Below are positions 24,421-34,298 of a stretch of DNA of 49,414 nt, in pieces. Within the stretch, counting starts at the first letter, position 1. Every line of letters begins with the position of its first letter. The notes beneath the pieces were generated by a model, which was not told where the DNA came from, searched no databases, and was given only the letters and a program-made list of their open reading frames with translations. The stretch spans positions 1-49,414 of IMG/VR virus record IMGVR_UViG_3300028829_002092, one strand, 5' to 3'. Made by a program: the position numbers and the translations under genes. This DNA is from a virus.

Positions 24421-27400
24421 ATGCTCTCTAGTCAATTTGAAAACCTCATACTAGAATATAAGCAAGACATCACAGTCAAAAAGATGGGTGAACCTTTGGT
24501 TGCACGATATTTAAAAGATGTGATGCAAAACCCAGGGCAATTAGCATTAGACCCAGCAATTAAAAAGATTGTAGATGCTCTCCGTCAAACAGAAGAAGCA
24601 ATTATTCATGCTCCTAAACCAGAAAATGCACCTCCTGAAGACTTACCCAAGGCCACCCGGGACGCCCTTGAATTGCGGATAGAAGCACAAAAAGAAAAGT
24701 TAAAAGAAAAGGCTTTCATCTTAAAGAATCAACTTGCTGTTAAAGTCTTAAATAAACTTGAAGCGGCAGATCCTACTCCAAACAAAAATTATGTACAGTG
24801 GTTAGCACGAACATATATTAACAATGATGATTCTTTGGAAGATGTAGAATCAACTATTGCCACCTTCTTAGATAAATTTCATAGATTAAAAATCAAACAT
24901 CATTTAGATAATAATGATATTGGTCATTACAAAGATTTTGATACGTTTTCAAATGATATGGAGCAGTATCCTGACGATTTAATCGATGCTGATCAAGGTA
25001 AGAAGAAAAAATATAACGCAGATATAATCTATGATGAAAAAGGTATATTAATTGTTCGACCAAACGATAAAGAAGCATCTTGTCGTTATGGTAGAGGAAC
25101 TCGTTGGTGTACAGCCGCAACACGCGGTCATAATTACTTTGCTTCATATACTAGTAGAGGTCCACTCTATATGTTTATGCCACGTAAGCCTAAGCATCCA
25201 GGAGAAAAATATCAATTTCACTTTGAAGATGGTGTGGTAGCAGATGAAAAAGATTCTTATCTAAGTCAAAATCAATTAATTAAACTAGCAACTGACTATC
25301 CGGCTCTTAAAGATGCATTCCAAGAACAAGCAGAAAAATTCGGACTTGTATGGTTACAAAAACCTAAGAGAGTTTATAAAGGCTCAAACTTTAATGTAGA
25401 AGAATACAGAAAAAATGACAAGCCCTATTACTTGATGAAGCCTACTGATCAGACTGATCAATTTTACAGTATGGAAAATACTGATGACGGTATGAAAGTT
25501 TATAATTTATCTGATACTTCTTCATATAGTAGTGGCGAGTTGAATACTATACAAGAACACGATTTGTTTAATAATTACCCAGAACTTGTAACTAAGTTTG
25601 GAGTTAAAGGTGCTAATATTCAATCTGATCCTATTGTAACTGATACAAAAAATAAAGCAAAAATAGAACAGCATGGTAATATAATTGTTATGACTGATCA
25701 ACATGGTCACAAAACTTCTATAAGAATTAATAACGATACCAGATGGAATCGCGGCGGCGGCCCACTAGAAATAGAAGCATCTCGTACTAGTCCTTTTACA
25801 GATGAGAGTGATGGAGGAAAACTTAGCAAAAGATATCACACTTTAAATCCATATGAACTTACACTAGAGCATCCTGAGTTAGTTGAACTATATGGTCCTA
25901 CTGTACAAAAATATGTTAAAGAGGCTAAGAAAAAACTAAAAGACTCTGGTGCAGACCCAAAAGAACAAAAAGAATATTATCAAGAGGCTTTAAGAAACGT
26001 TGCCGGATATCTACCATATAAACTATACAATCAAGGCAACGTTCAAATTAAAAGTCATATGACATCTGACGGTAAACCTGTTAGAGATTATATTACAAAC
26101 AATGAAAAAGGCACTGCTACAATAATCAACCGAAACATAACGACAGGCGAAGTAGATTCTATTCAGCCGATGGATATAGATAGAGTAGGCAGAATTAGTA
26201 AAAATGATAATCATACATTGCATAACACACAGGGTGAATTGTATGGTGATGCTGAAATGCAACCTGAATTACAACGATTATATTCAACACCAGATGACCG
26301 GGGAGAATTAGCATTAGATTTTTTACCATCTATATCATTTTTAGAACAAAACCCAGAACTAAAAGATTTTTACAAAGATACTAATTTAGTAAAACCAAAA
26401 GTAAAAGAATATCCGACAAATATCATAAGAGATTATGGTAAAGTAAAAGTTCCTGGTGGGAAAAAAAATCGTGGCTATTACAACTCAATCGCCAATGAAG
26501 TTAAATCTATGCGTAATTATATAGTTACCCCTAAAGATGCAAAAGATGGCGAAAGTTATGCAATTGGTTGGTCACCAGAACAACCTATGTACATAGAAAT
26601 GTATCATTCAGACGCAAATGGAAACCAAACACAAATTGCTAGTAATGAAGAAGCACACCATGTATTAAAGAAGTTTCCTGAATTAAGAAAGTTACATATG
26701 GATGACTATATTAGTTTTATTGATGCTACAGATAGAGAGCCAACAGCATATACACCGTATGAAAGCAGAGAAATTACACGAAACGGCATGCCTGAATACT
26801 TGTTTAATCCTACTGAGGAAACGATAAATGACAGAGTTGAAGTACTTCAGTATGGTCCAGTTCCAGGAAGAACACATGAGTTACCTAAGTTTGAAGTTAG
26901 ACCAAAAGAAAAAAATCCTTTTGGTGAATTAGGAGATACCTTCTTTGTTGGTTTGAGTTTAAAAGATCAAAGAGGCAACTACGGAAAGATTGATAAGATT
27001 ACTATACGAAGATTGAGAAACAACTTATATAAATCTGAACCCGTAGATCGATATGGTAATTATAAAGATGATAATAATCCGAACAGAGACTTTGAACCGG
27101 TTGATACAAAAATCAGAAAACAAAGAAGTGAATTAACTGGTAAAGAAGTTGTTGACTTTTTTAAATATTATCCTGAACTAAGACGAATGATTAGAGATGA
27201 AAATATTCATCCTAAAGTACCCCCTCCTGCACTTGCTGTTAAGCCGGATGAAGAAGGTAATGTAGAAACAAATTCTGTACAGATGGACAACTTTACATTA
27301 GAAGATACTCCTTCTACATCTCCTGAAGTTGAAAAACAATATATTATTCCTAATCAACCGGAGTATGAAGGAGAATTTTATACTTTATTTACTTACGACC

Positions 27401-29829
27401 CGCAGAAAGAAACCGCATTAAAGAATGGCAAACCTCCATTTAATGATTGGGGTAATATGGCGGCTTTTAATGATAGAGGTATAACTCAGTTGGTTCAAGG
27501 AGAATTAGAGAAGGATCGTTTTATAAATACAACTCGGGAAGAACTGCACCAGGCTCATTTAGGCAGAGCATCAGGCACAATAACACCCAATACTCCGGCA
27601 TATAATAAACTAATGCAACGTTTACCTGACTTAAAAGAATTAATCAGTGAAAAAAGTGCAGAGATAGGAGATTATAGAACACAAAATATATCTGAAGATG
27701 ATGTAATTGAACTAGGTACAGAAAGAGTATATACATTTAAAAACAGAGACGGTAGTGATTTATATATTATTACACCAGTAGGCAATCCCCTAAGAGGTGA
27801 ACACGGAGAGATTAAACAAGCCCATAGAGATAGTGATCATTCCCGAGACCGAATGGGAAATGATGTAGGAAACTCTATTCGACAATTAGCAAGTGATGAA
27901 ACAGACTGGGAAGCCGATGAAGAAGTTTGGAACAAAGATGCATTTGCGGTAAACTTTGAAAGCACAGAAAATAATCCATTATTAGCAGTTAAACTGTTAA
28001 TAGATCCATTTGCAAGTATAATAGATTTGCAACTAATGGATAAAAAGTTAGACGATAAACATTTAGTATCTACTAAACGAGACTTTAGTGTAATAGGTGT
28101 AAACAGTATGCCCCAGGGTGGTATAGAGACATACATGGAAGGAACTTATTTAGGAAAGGCAAAGAAGAATCCAGAGTTATATCGATGGTTACAAGAAAAA
28201 GCAGAACAAAGAAATGCTGAGACTAAGGGCATAGGAGATTTTATAAACTTTTTAGATGTCACTTCAGAACAAATGACAGATGAACAACGTAGTGTGCCGA
28301 AAGTATATGGAATTGATATTGTCGGTATTGCAAAAATTGGCATTAGTAATCCTCTATACATGTGGCAAGGTAGAAGAGCGGCATTTGAAAGAGCAGAAAG
28401 TAAATTCGCATCGCCTGATGAAGCGGAAACCAAAAAATATAGTCGATATAATGAAAAATATAAAGAAGGTCTTAAAGATATAAACATTGATGTATCTAAT
28501 GATAATAATTGGACTACAATAACTGATATGACTTTAATAGTAAAACCAGAATCAGATACAAAATTTGGGAATATAGGATCAAGTAACAGTCAAGTTGGTA
28601 CTTTTGTTCAAGTACCTTTTTCTAAATTTTTAAATATGGGACCTAAGTTGGCTAATGCAGATAAAATTATACCCAAGAAAAATTTGAAAGCAATGGGTGC
28701 TATACCCACAAAAACATGGGGACCAAGACAAGTAGCCGCACTAGCACCGAGTTCTAAATTAACTAATAAAGGCAAGCCTTGGATTAAAACTATACAAGAA
28801 TTTAAAATGCCAGATGGAATAGGTATTGACTCTTCTGGTATGCCTAATAAAATTTTACCTCCGGGAACTGGATACATGATAACATTAAATCCTATATCTA
28901 ATGACAACGGTCCAAAGAAAAGAGTAGATGGTAAATTAGTGAGACAACGAAGCCCATACTCATCAATGATGAGTGCCTTTAGAGAGAAAGGATTAAATTT
29001 ACCCTGGGACCTTGAACGTAATATATTAGACTATGGTAAAAAAGAAAATAAGATGCTAATTTACTTTGCTAATAATCGTGTTGCATATATAATTGATCCA
29101 ACCTATAGTAATTTTAAAAAAATCAATTTAAAACAAGACGAAAAGAAATCACTGTTTTTTGATGAAGAATATGGATTGTTCCCTCAATTAAAACCTATCT
29201 TTAACGAATATACTAAATCAAATAAATGGTTGCGTGAAAATCAAATTCATGCTATAATGTCTAAGATAATATTTGAAGGTCTAGGTGATAAAGCATACTA
29301 TGAACTACAGAAAAAGAAATCAAAACCTAACTATGGTCAACTTGTATTCTTAAATAATATAAGATTAACAGGAAGTTATAGTAACGAACAATTAAAGGCA
29401 ATGGGCTTCTTTATGAAGAACGGCTCTTGGGCAATACAAAAGCCCAAATATGATAGACTTGTTAGTGACGGTAAGTTAAAAGAAATGATTAACAGACCAT
29501 TAAAGACTGGTAAAAACAAAATACCAAACGTCGGTAAAAAGAAAGTAACTGAAGGTAAAAAGTTACCTAGAACAAGTGAATTCTTATATCAAAAAGTCGA
29601 TGAAGTAGAAGACATTAAACGATTGTCTGGTGTGTATGATAACTATCAAATACCAGTACATGTTGAAGGTGCAACAAGTGCATCGATGGGTTCAAATATA
29701 TCAAAGACTGCAAGTGAAATATCAAAAATAATGAAAGAGAAAAACATTCAACCGGGCACTCCTGAATGGTTTCAACTATGGTTCTCAAAGCCGTACTTAA
29801 CAGGCGAAAAGCCAACAGGGAAAGACTAA
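24421..29829 (+). CDS. Giant (1802-residue) protein with a YGxGTxWCTA motif, function unknown
   Basis: The longest gene in the window. It begins MLSSQFENLILEYKQD, loosely like the leader sequences of its neighbours. At residues 221-232 it has CRYGRGTRWCTA, followed by a short NYFASY...GPLYMFMP...KYQFHF stretch; this unit recurs in large unnamed phage proteins (from memory). Later segments contain repeated beta units with the phrase (Y)PEL(V/R)..(F/Y), seen at least seven times, which suggests repeated domains. Near the C-terminus, EVEDIKRLSGVYD is shared with the gene at 34299. It is flanked by 2-nt and one-base overlaps. A head-internal or ejected protein, or a very large effector, is plausible; no enzyme class is recognised. 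Confidence 0.7.
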   Translation: MLSSQFENLILEYKQDITVKKMGEPLVARYLKDVMQNPGQLALDPAIKKIVDALRQTEEAIIHAPKPENAPPEDLPKATRDALELRIEAQKEKLKEKAFILKNQLAVKVLNKLEAADPTPNKNYVQWLARTYINNDDSLEDVESTIATFLDKFHRLKIKHHLDNNDIGHYKDFDTFSNDMEQYPDDLIDADQGKKKKYNADIIYDEKGILIVRPNDKEASCRYGRGTRWCTAATRGHNYFASYTSRGPLYMFMPRKPKHPGEKYQFHFEDGVVADEKDSYLSQNQLIKLATDYPALKDAFQEQAEKFGLVWLQKPKRVYKGSNFNVEEYRKNDKPYYLMKPTDQTDQFYSMENTDDGMKVYNLSDTSSYSSGELNTIQEHDLFNNYPELVTKFGVKGANIQSDPIVTDTKNKAKIEQHGNIIVMTDQHGHKTSIRINNDTRWNRGGGPLEIEASRTSPFTDESDGGKLSKRYHTLNPYELTLEHPELVELYGPTVQKYVKEAKKKLKDSGADPKEQKEYYQEALRNVAGYLPYKLYNQGNVQIKSHMTSDGKPVRDYITNNEKGTATIINRNITTGEVDSIQPMDIDRVGRISKNDNHTLHNTQGELYGDAEMQPELQRLYSTPDDRGELALDFLPSISFLEQNPELKDFYKDTNLVKPKVKEYPTNIIRDYGKVKVPGGKKNRGYYNSIANEVKSMRNYIVTPKDAKDGESYAIGWSPEQPMYIEMYHSDANGNQTQIASNEEAHHVLKKFPELRKLHMDDYISFIDATDREPTAYTPYESREITRNGMPEYLFNPTEETINDRVEVLQYGPVPGRTHELPKFEVRPKEKNPFGELGDTFFVGLSLKDQRGNYGKIDKITIRRLRNNLYKSEPVDRYGNYKDDNNPNRDFEPVDTKIRKQRSELTGKEVVDFFKYYPELRRMIRDENIHPKVPPPALAVKPDEEGNVETNSVQMDNFTLEDTPSTSPEVEKQYIIPNQPEYEGEFYTLFTYDPQKETALKNGKPPFNDWGNMAAFNDRGITQLVQGELEKDRFINTTREELHQAHLGRASGTITPNTPAYNKLMQRLPDLKELISEKSAEIGDYRTQNISEDDVIELGTERVYTFKNRDGSDLYIITPVGNPLRGEHGEIKQAHRDSDHSRDRMGNDVGNSIRQLASDETDWEADEEVWNKDAFAVNFESTENNPLLAVKLLIDPFASIIDLQLMDKKLDDKHLVSTKRDFSVIGVNSMPQGGIETYMEGTYLGKAKKNPELYRWLQEKAEQRNAETKGIGDFINFLDVTSEQMTDEQRSVPKVYGIDIVGIAKIGISNPLYMWQGRRAAFERAESKFASPDEAETKKYSRYNEKYKEGLKDINIDVSNDNNWTTITDMTLIVKPESDTKFGNIGSSNSQVGTFVQVPFSKFLNMGPKLANADKIIPKKNLKAMGAIPTKTWGPRQVAALAPSSKLTNKGKPWIKTIQEFKMPDGIGIDSSGMPNKILPPGTGYMITLNPISNDNGPKKRVDGKLVRQRSPYSSMMSAFREKGLNLPWDLERNILDYGKKENKMLIYFANNRVAYIIDPTYSNFKKINLKQDEKKSLFFDEEYGLFPQLKPIFNEYTKSNKWLRENQIHAIMSKIIFEGLGDKAYYELQKKKSKPNYGQLVFLNNIRLTGSYSNEQLKAMGFFMKNGSWAIQKPKYDRLVSDGKLKEMINRPLKTGKNKIPNVGKKKVTEGKKLPRTSEFLYQKVDEVEDIKRLSGVYDNYQIPVHVEGATSASMGSNISKTASEISKIMKEKNIQPGTPEWFQLWFSKPYLTGEKPTGKD

Positions 29830-29999
29830 TGAGAGCAACAGAATTTATAGCAGAGGCTGATGTAGAATATAGTTCAACCAAGCAGGGGAAACGTTTACAT
29901 AAGATTGGTGATGTATACGGTAAAAAGAACACTGACTTACCCATTGCTAAATATAAAGACAACAGAAACAATAAGCAAAAAGGTATATTTAAAAAATGA
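29829..29999 (+). CDS. 56-residue basic protein with the best capsid-targeting-like leader
   Basis: The protein starts MRATEFIAEADVEYSS. Compared with the T4 internal-protein leader MKTYQEFIAE the match EFIAE is exact, with the predicted cut after FIAE. The remaining ~47 residues are Lys-rich (KQGKRLHKIG, GKKNTD, KQKGIFKK) and probably disordered, as in T4 internal proteins that coat packaged DNA. I chose the ATG at 29829, which overlaps the stop of the giant gene (TAATG), over a longer frame starting at 29766 inside that gene. Its own end overlaps the next start (ATGA). Confidence 0.65.
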   Translation: MRATEFIAEADVEYSSTKQGKRLHKIGDVYGKKNTDLPIAKYKDNRNNKQKGIFKK

Positions 30000-30571
30000 A
30001 ATCTAGGGACTTTAGAAAACTGGCTGAGTCTATTACTTTTGCAGTATCAAAAGAAATCCCGGATGAAGAACACGGAACTGTGAATAACTTAAGTCACTTC
30101 GGTGAACGTAAAGATGTAGAGTGTTGGTATTGCGAGGGCACAGGAAAAGAAAAAAACTATGATCAGATACCTTGTGAGTTATGTGATGGTACAGGAACAG
30201 AACTTAATAAATGGATCCCTTCTTCCCCTGAACTACGCACTAGTAATTCTAATGCATATTTAATTATGGACATGCTAGGTATCGAATCAACATCTTCGGG
30301 CACAATAAAAAATGCAAACTTACCTGCTATTATGCGTAGACTTATAGAATTAAAAAATTCAAATACAAGTCAATATACCCGGCTTGGATCACAGACTGGA
30401 GGAAAGATAGGTAGATACAAAGATAAAGATGGCATGGATAGAATAGGTCAGAAAGGTATAGCAATGTATAATTTTGGTACATCACAAAGTCAGGTAACTA
30501 AATATATAGAAACCTTAGGAGAAATAGTTAAGTTTGCACAGGACAATGATGCTGATCTTGGTTGGGGATAA
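29996..30571 (+). CDS. DnaJ-type zinc-motif protein with leader-like N-terminus
   Basis: A 191-residue protein starting MKSRDFRKLAESITF (possible cut after LAE). It has two CxxCxGxG motifs, C43-x-x-C46-EGTG and C60-x-x-C63-DGTG, the paired zinc-binding repeats of type I DnaJ; a single pair gives one zinc site. There is no J domain. The C-terminal ~120 residues are alpha/beta and unrecognised (NLPAIMRRLIELKNS, QKGIAMYNFGTSQSQ). The phage DnaJ at 11782 lacks such a finger, so this may be an accessory protein or an unrelated zinc protein. Overlaps both neighbours by a few bases. Confidence 0.6.
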   Translation: MKSRDFRKLAESITFAVSKEIPDEEHGTVNNLSHFGERKDVECWYCEGTGKEKNYDQIPCELCDGTGTELNKWIPSSPELRTSNSNAYLIMDMLGIESTSSGTIKNANLPAIMRRLIELKNSNTSQYTRLGSQTGGKIGRYKDKDGMDRIGQKGIAMYNFGTSQSQVTKYIETLGEIVKFAQDNDADLGWG

Positions 30572-32007
30572 TGAGATTTTTTCTTTGTAAGGACAAGTCT
30601 AAATTTACAAAATCGCAAAACATAAAACAATATGGCGATTGGTACTTTATACATGAAGATGATGTTAAAGTATATGAAGATAATGATCATCTTGTTTTAT
30701 ATTGTGGTTACTTAATCGAAGGTGACATCATAGAAGCATGTAAGAACTTTAGTTTTGACAATGAGAATGGTAATTTCTTTGCAATCAAACTCACTAAAGA
30801 TACTCATAAGATATCATTGGACTATTTTCAAAATCATAAGATATTTGTAGCCAACAAGTATGGAATAGAAATATCAAACTACATTCCATATATGACAATT
30901 AAACAAGAAGATGTAGTCAGAAATAAAGAATTTGATGCTACAGAATTAGAATTTGAAAGAGAATTTGAAGATTCTAAAACATTTTACAGTCATATTGATT
31001 CATTTATACCGTCATACAATTATCTACAAGATGCTACCGATGCTTTTAAACAAGAAATTTGGGATAATGAAGAACTAACAGAATATGTATATAATTGCAT
31101 GGAGTCGCATTCAACAACTATAAAAGAAAATTATCCTTTAAGATATTGTTCTTTAAGTGAGGGTATTGACTCAGCAGTACAATCAGCATTTTTTTATGAT
31201 GACTTACAATTGTTATATGACGTTTCACCTTGCGAAGCCGGCGATATACATTTAAGATGTATTAAAGAAACACAAGAAAAATTTCCTAACACACATCATT
31301 ACACATGGTATACAAAAGATAACAAACAACATTGTTTAGATTATCTTACAGATTCTTCATGTCGTTGGCAATCAATATTACCAACATGCAAACAAGTATC
31401 ATCACAAGATAAACAACCTGACATTGTTATGTATGGAGTAAACGGGAACGAAATGTTTGTCAGAGACTTTATACCTCATATGTTGTTATTGTGTTTAACA
31501 TACTACGAGCATGACACGATAAAAATGAAAGAAAAACTTCATGCTGAAATTGATAGTAAAAGAAGTCACTATGGAGTAACATACTCTTTACCCTCAGATG
31601 GTAATTGGATAACAACTGACACGTATGTTACAGCATTTATGCGAAAATATTTTAAAAACCACATACAAGAAAAACCTTACTTGTGGAAAGAAAAACAAAA
31701 GACATTTGAAGAAGGTTTTTTGATGTTAACTACTCCTAAATTGTATACACGTGTGATTAGTAACAATAACAATGTTATGTGTTCATCATTATATAATGAT
31801 AGAAGAATATTCCATGAAGTTTTAAAAATGAAGAATCACTACTTAGTAAGTGATACAATGAATAGTCCGATTCAGAGATCGATCATAAATAAGTTTGAAC
31901 ATGTATTTACTACACCAAGCAATGATGTATTAGCGGCTGACTATGATGAGTTATATGAAGCAACATATAAAGCAACACATCAAAGAGATTTAGGACAACA
32001 CATATGA
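30571..32007 (+). CDS. Asparagine-synthetase-like protein with altered PP-loop
   Basis: A 478-residue protein with the two-part layout of class II amidotransferases (AsnB, beta-lactam synthetase). The N-terminal ~190 residues follow the barrel pattern (GNFFAIKL..., VANKYGIEISNYIPY), but residue 2 is Arg rather than the nucleophile Cys, so it is not glutamine-dependent. The synthetase domain has S-E-G-I-D-S (196-201) where the ATP PP-loop is SGGxDS, so the first Gly is Glu. The enzyme may make an amide or ring in a small molecule, or may be a non-catalytic relative. The ATG at 30571 overlaps the previous stop (TAATG). The next enzyme gene is a radical-SAM protein at 32631. Confidence 0.65.
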   Translation: MRFFLCKDKSKFTKSQNIKQYGDWYFIHEDDVKVYEDNDHLVLYCGYLIEGDIIEACKNFSFDNENGNFFAIKLTKDTHKISLDYFQNHKIFVANKYGIEISNYIPYMTIKQEDVVRNKEFDATELEFEREFEDSKTFYSHIDSFIPSYNYLQDATDAFKQEIWDNEELTEYVYNCMESHSTTIKENYPLRYCSLSEGIDSAVQSAFFYDDLQLLYDVSPCEAGDIHLRCIKETQEKFPNTHHYTWYTKDNKQHCLDYLTDSSCRWQSILPTCKQVSSQDKQPDIVMYGVNGNEMFVRDFIPHMLLLCLTYYEHDTIKMKEKLHAEIDSKRSHYGVTYSLPSDGNWITTDTYVTAFMRKYFKNHIQEKPYLWKEKQKTFEEGFLMLTTPKLYTRVISNNNNVMCSSLYNDRRIFHEVLKMKNHYLVSDTMNSPIQRSIINKFEHVFTTPSNDVLAADYDELYEATYKATHQRDLGQHI

Positions 32008-32627
32008 GAGCAAGAGAATTTTTAAGTGAAGGTTTTGCAGGGATACCTGACTACAAAACTATGCCTGCATACAAACTTAAAAAAGCATCTAAGGGTAAAC
32101 ACAAATTCTTTTTGCCTACAGATTCACCTGTACCCGCAGGTGTATCAGCATTAGATGAATACAACTTAGACAATGAACGAGGCTTAGGTAGAGTCCCAGA
32201 CAACGGCAATATAGATTATAAGGGTTTCAGAACAATGATGAAGCCTACTGTATTTTTAAAATTAGCAAAGCCTTTGCCCGAAAGTCATAGATCAAGCGGA
32301 TATCCAGAACTTGTTCAAAAGATAAAGTCAGGAGAAGCAATAGGTAGTCCATTCTTAAGTATAGAAATACCAGATGGCTGGGAAGATGAACCACCAGACT
32401 TTACTCGTCCAACAAGAGTTACTGGACATGAAGGAAGACATCGTATGAATGCTATACTAGAACTTGAAGGTGATGTTCCTGTAGAAGTTCATCTATGGGG
32501 TAGATTTGAAAAATCTGAATTGCGTAGAAGATACTTGACAGATGACATGTTTGATGAGTTAGAAAAAGGTCTCATCAGTGAAACAGGTCAATATATAGCC
32601 AGTCCTTTCTTATCAATACAGAGATAA
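32004..32627 (+). CDS. GHEGRHR-motif protein with capsid-targeting-like leader
   Basis: A 207-residue protein starting MRAREFLSEGFAG, with a predicted cut after FLSE. The middle has IDYKGFRTMMKPTVFLKLA and later VTGHEGRHRM, which I recall in unnamed marine phage proteins; GHEGRHR has some likeness to the GHHR motif of ParB-like domains, and the segment DVPVEVHLWG follows it as in that fold. So a ParB-like nucleotide-binding or nuclease function is possible, at low certainty. It overlaps the previous gene by 4 nt (ATGA) and is 3 nt before the radical-SAM gene. Confidence 0.6.
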   Translation: MRAREFLSEGFAGIPDYKTMPAYKLKKASKGKHKFFLPTDSPVPAGVSALDEYNLDNERGLGRVPDNGNIDYKGFRTMMKPTVFLKLAKPLPESHRSSGYPELVQKIKSGEAIGSPFLSIEIPDGWEDEPPDFTRPTRVTGHEGRHRMNAILELEGDVPVEVHLWGRFEKSELRRRYLTDDMFDELEKGLISETGQYIASPFLSIQR

Positions 32628-32630
32628 CTA

Positions 32631-34283
32631 ATGTCTAAAGGTCATATGATTATATTGGGTGGCTTATTAGACAGACATGATGATTCAGATGCCATTCAAC
32701 CTGTAGACGATGATCTAGCCGCAATAACATGGCCTAGTGTTAAACGTTCACATGGCGCACATAGAATTGCTACATATCTAAGAGAAGAAGGTTATGATGT
32801 AGAAGTTTTGGACTTTTGGCCTTCTTGGACACCCATGCAAATACTAAAATTCTTTCATCAACGAGTAAGAGAAGATACTTTATGTGTCGGAATTTCTGCT
32901 ATGTTTCCGTTAACAGGTAAATTTATTGCTAATCGCAATGACGGTTATGGGTCTATGGGTAAATATAAACAAAGCAAAGCCCGTGAGATGTTACAAACTG
33001 TAAAAAGACTTAAAGAATTATATCCACAACTTAGATTTGTAGGTGGAGCCCATAACCTTTCAGCACTGGTAGACTATGACTTAGATTTTTATGTTGCTGG
33101 ATACGGTGAGTATGCAATGGCTGAATTAATGAAATACTTTAAAGGAGAATTTAATACTTTACAAATACAGAATACATTATTGCAAGGTCGAAAAATTCAA
33201 ACAATAAATTGTAAAGAATCTTATCCTGCGTTTCCGATGCCTAATGCCGCAGTCAAATATGAAGATAGAGACTATATACAACCACAAGAAGTATTAACAT
33301 TAGAATTAGCACGTGGTTGTAAATTTAAATGCAAGTTTTGTTCATTTACAATACTAGGTGTAAGAGGAGATTATTCTCGTTGTGGTGATAGTCTTAGAGA
33401 AGAACTAGAAGATAATTATAATCGATGGGGAGTCAACAATTATTCAATTGCAGATGAAACGATTAATGATAGCCCTGAAAAGTTAAAAAAACATGCAGAC
33501 GTTGTTAGAAACTTGCCGTTTGACATACGTATGTCAGGCTTTATGAGAGCAGATTTATTAGTTGCAAAACCAGATACATGGCAAGACATATGGGATTTAG
33601 GTTTACGATCACATTATTACGGACTTGAAACTTTTAATCATGCGGCAGGCAAGTATGTAGGTAAAGGAATGAATCCTGATAAACTTAAAGAAGGCTTAGT
33701 CAAAATGCAGAAATGGTTCAAAGATAAGGGAGAGTATGCTTGTCAGGTAGCACTGATTATAGGCTTACCCGGAGAAACAAAAGAATCTTTCTTTGACGGA
33801 TTGCAATGGACAATAGATAATTTACATGTTAATACTTACAGTCTATCTCCTTTGTATATAGCAAACGGAGAAACTCTTAACATGATGACAAACCCTTCTG
33901 AATTTGAAAAAACATGGCGAGAAGAGGGTGTTATTAAAGAAGCAACCAATGAAGAAATGGGTGTAGACTATAATAAGTTAAAACAATCCGGGCATTATGC
34001 TACTAAACTAGACGGTGACTATTATTTAAAATGGTCACATGATACAATGAATCTTTGGGAAGCAATGCAAATATTTGACGAGTGTAAATCAGATCCAGAA
34101 TTAAAGAAAGGCAGAGGACCCGGTATCTTTTATTATCATAGATATCTTACTACTAATAAATATTCTATGGAAGACATGTTTACAAAGAATTATGACACCG
34201 GTATTGATCCATTAAGTATGGATGATATACAAATTCATCTAAAATTTATTGATGAGTACATAGAAAAGAAACTAAGCAATTAA
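32631..34283 (+). CDS. B12-binding-type radical-SAM protein
   Basis: A 550-residue protein. Residues ~1-185 follow a Rossmann-like cobalamin-binding domain (IATYLREEGYDVEVLDFWPS, VGGAHNLSA, VAGYGEYA). A radical-SAM barrel follows with C230-x3-C234-x2-C237 (LELARGCKFKCKFC), the ligands of the 4Fe-4S cluster, then ADETI and a GLETF strand. This class does methylations, ring formations and C-C bond changes through the 5'-deoxyadenosyl radical; the substrate is not readable. It lies close to the asparagine-synthetase-like gene, so the two may act on one product. Marine phages carry related genes. Confidence 0.8.
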   Translation: MSKGHMIILGGLLDRHDDSDAIQPVDDDLAAITWPSVKRSHGAHRIATYLREEGYDVEVLDFWPSWTPMQILKFFHQRVREDTLCVGISAMFPLTGKFIANRNDGYGSMGKYKQSKAREMLQTVKRLKELYPQLRFVGGAHNLSALVDYDLDFYVAGYGEYAMAELMKYFKGEFNTLQIQNTLLQGRKIQTINCKESYPAFPMPNAAVKYEDRDYIQPQEVLTLELARGCKFKCKFCSFTILGVRGDYSRCGDSLREELEDNYNRWGVNNYSIADETINDSPEKLKKHADVVRNLPFDIRMSGFMRADLLVAKPDTWQDIWDLGLRSHYYGLETFNHAAGKYVGKGMNPDKLKEGLVKMQKWFKDKGEYACQVALIIGLPGETKESFFDGLQWTIDNLHVNTYSLSPLYIANGETLNMMTNPSEFEKTWREEGVIKEATNEEMGVDYNKLKQSGHYATKLDGDYYLKWSHDTMNLWEAMQIFDECKSDPELKKGRGPGIFYYHRYLTTNKYSMEDMFTKNYDTGIDPLSMDDIQIHLKFIDEYIEKKLSN

Positions 34284-34285
34284 GA

Positions 34286-34293
34286 GATAAATA
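34286..34293 (+). promoter_or_regulatory. Late-type promoter (GATAAATA), leaderless
   Basis: GATAAATA then exactly 5 nt (CTATT) and the ATG at 34299. No Shine-Dalgarno lies between. It marks a new transcript inside the long cassette. Confidence 0.6.
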
Positions 34294-34298
34294 CTATT

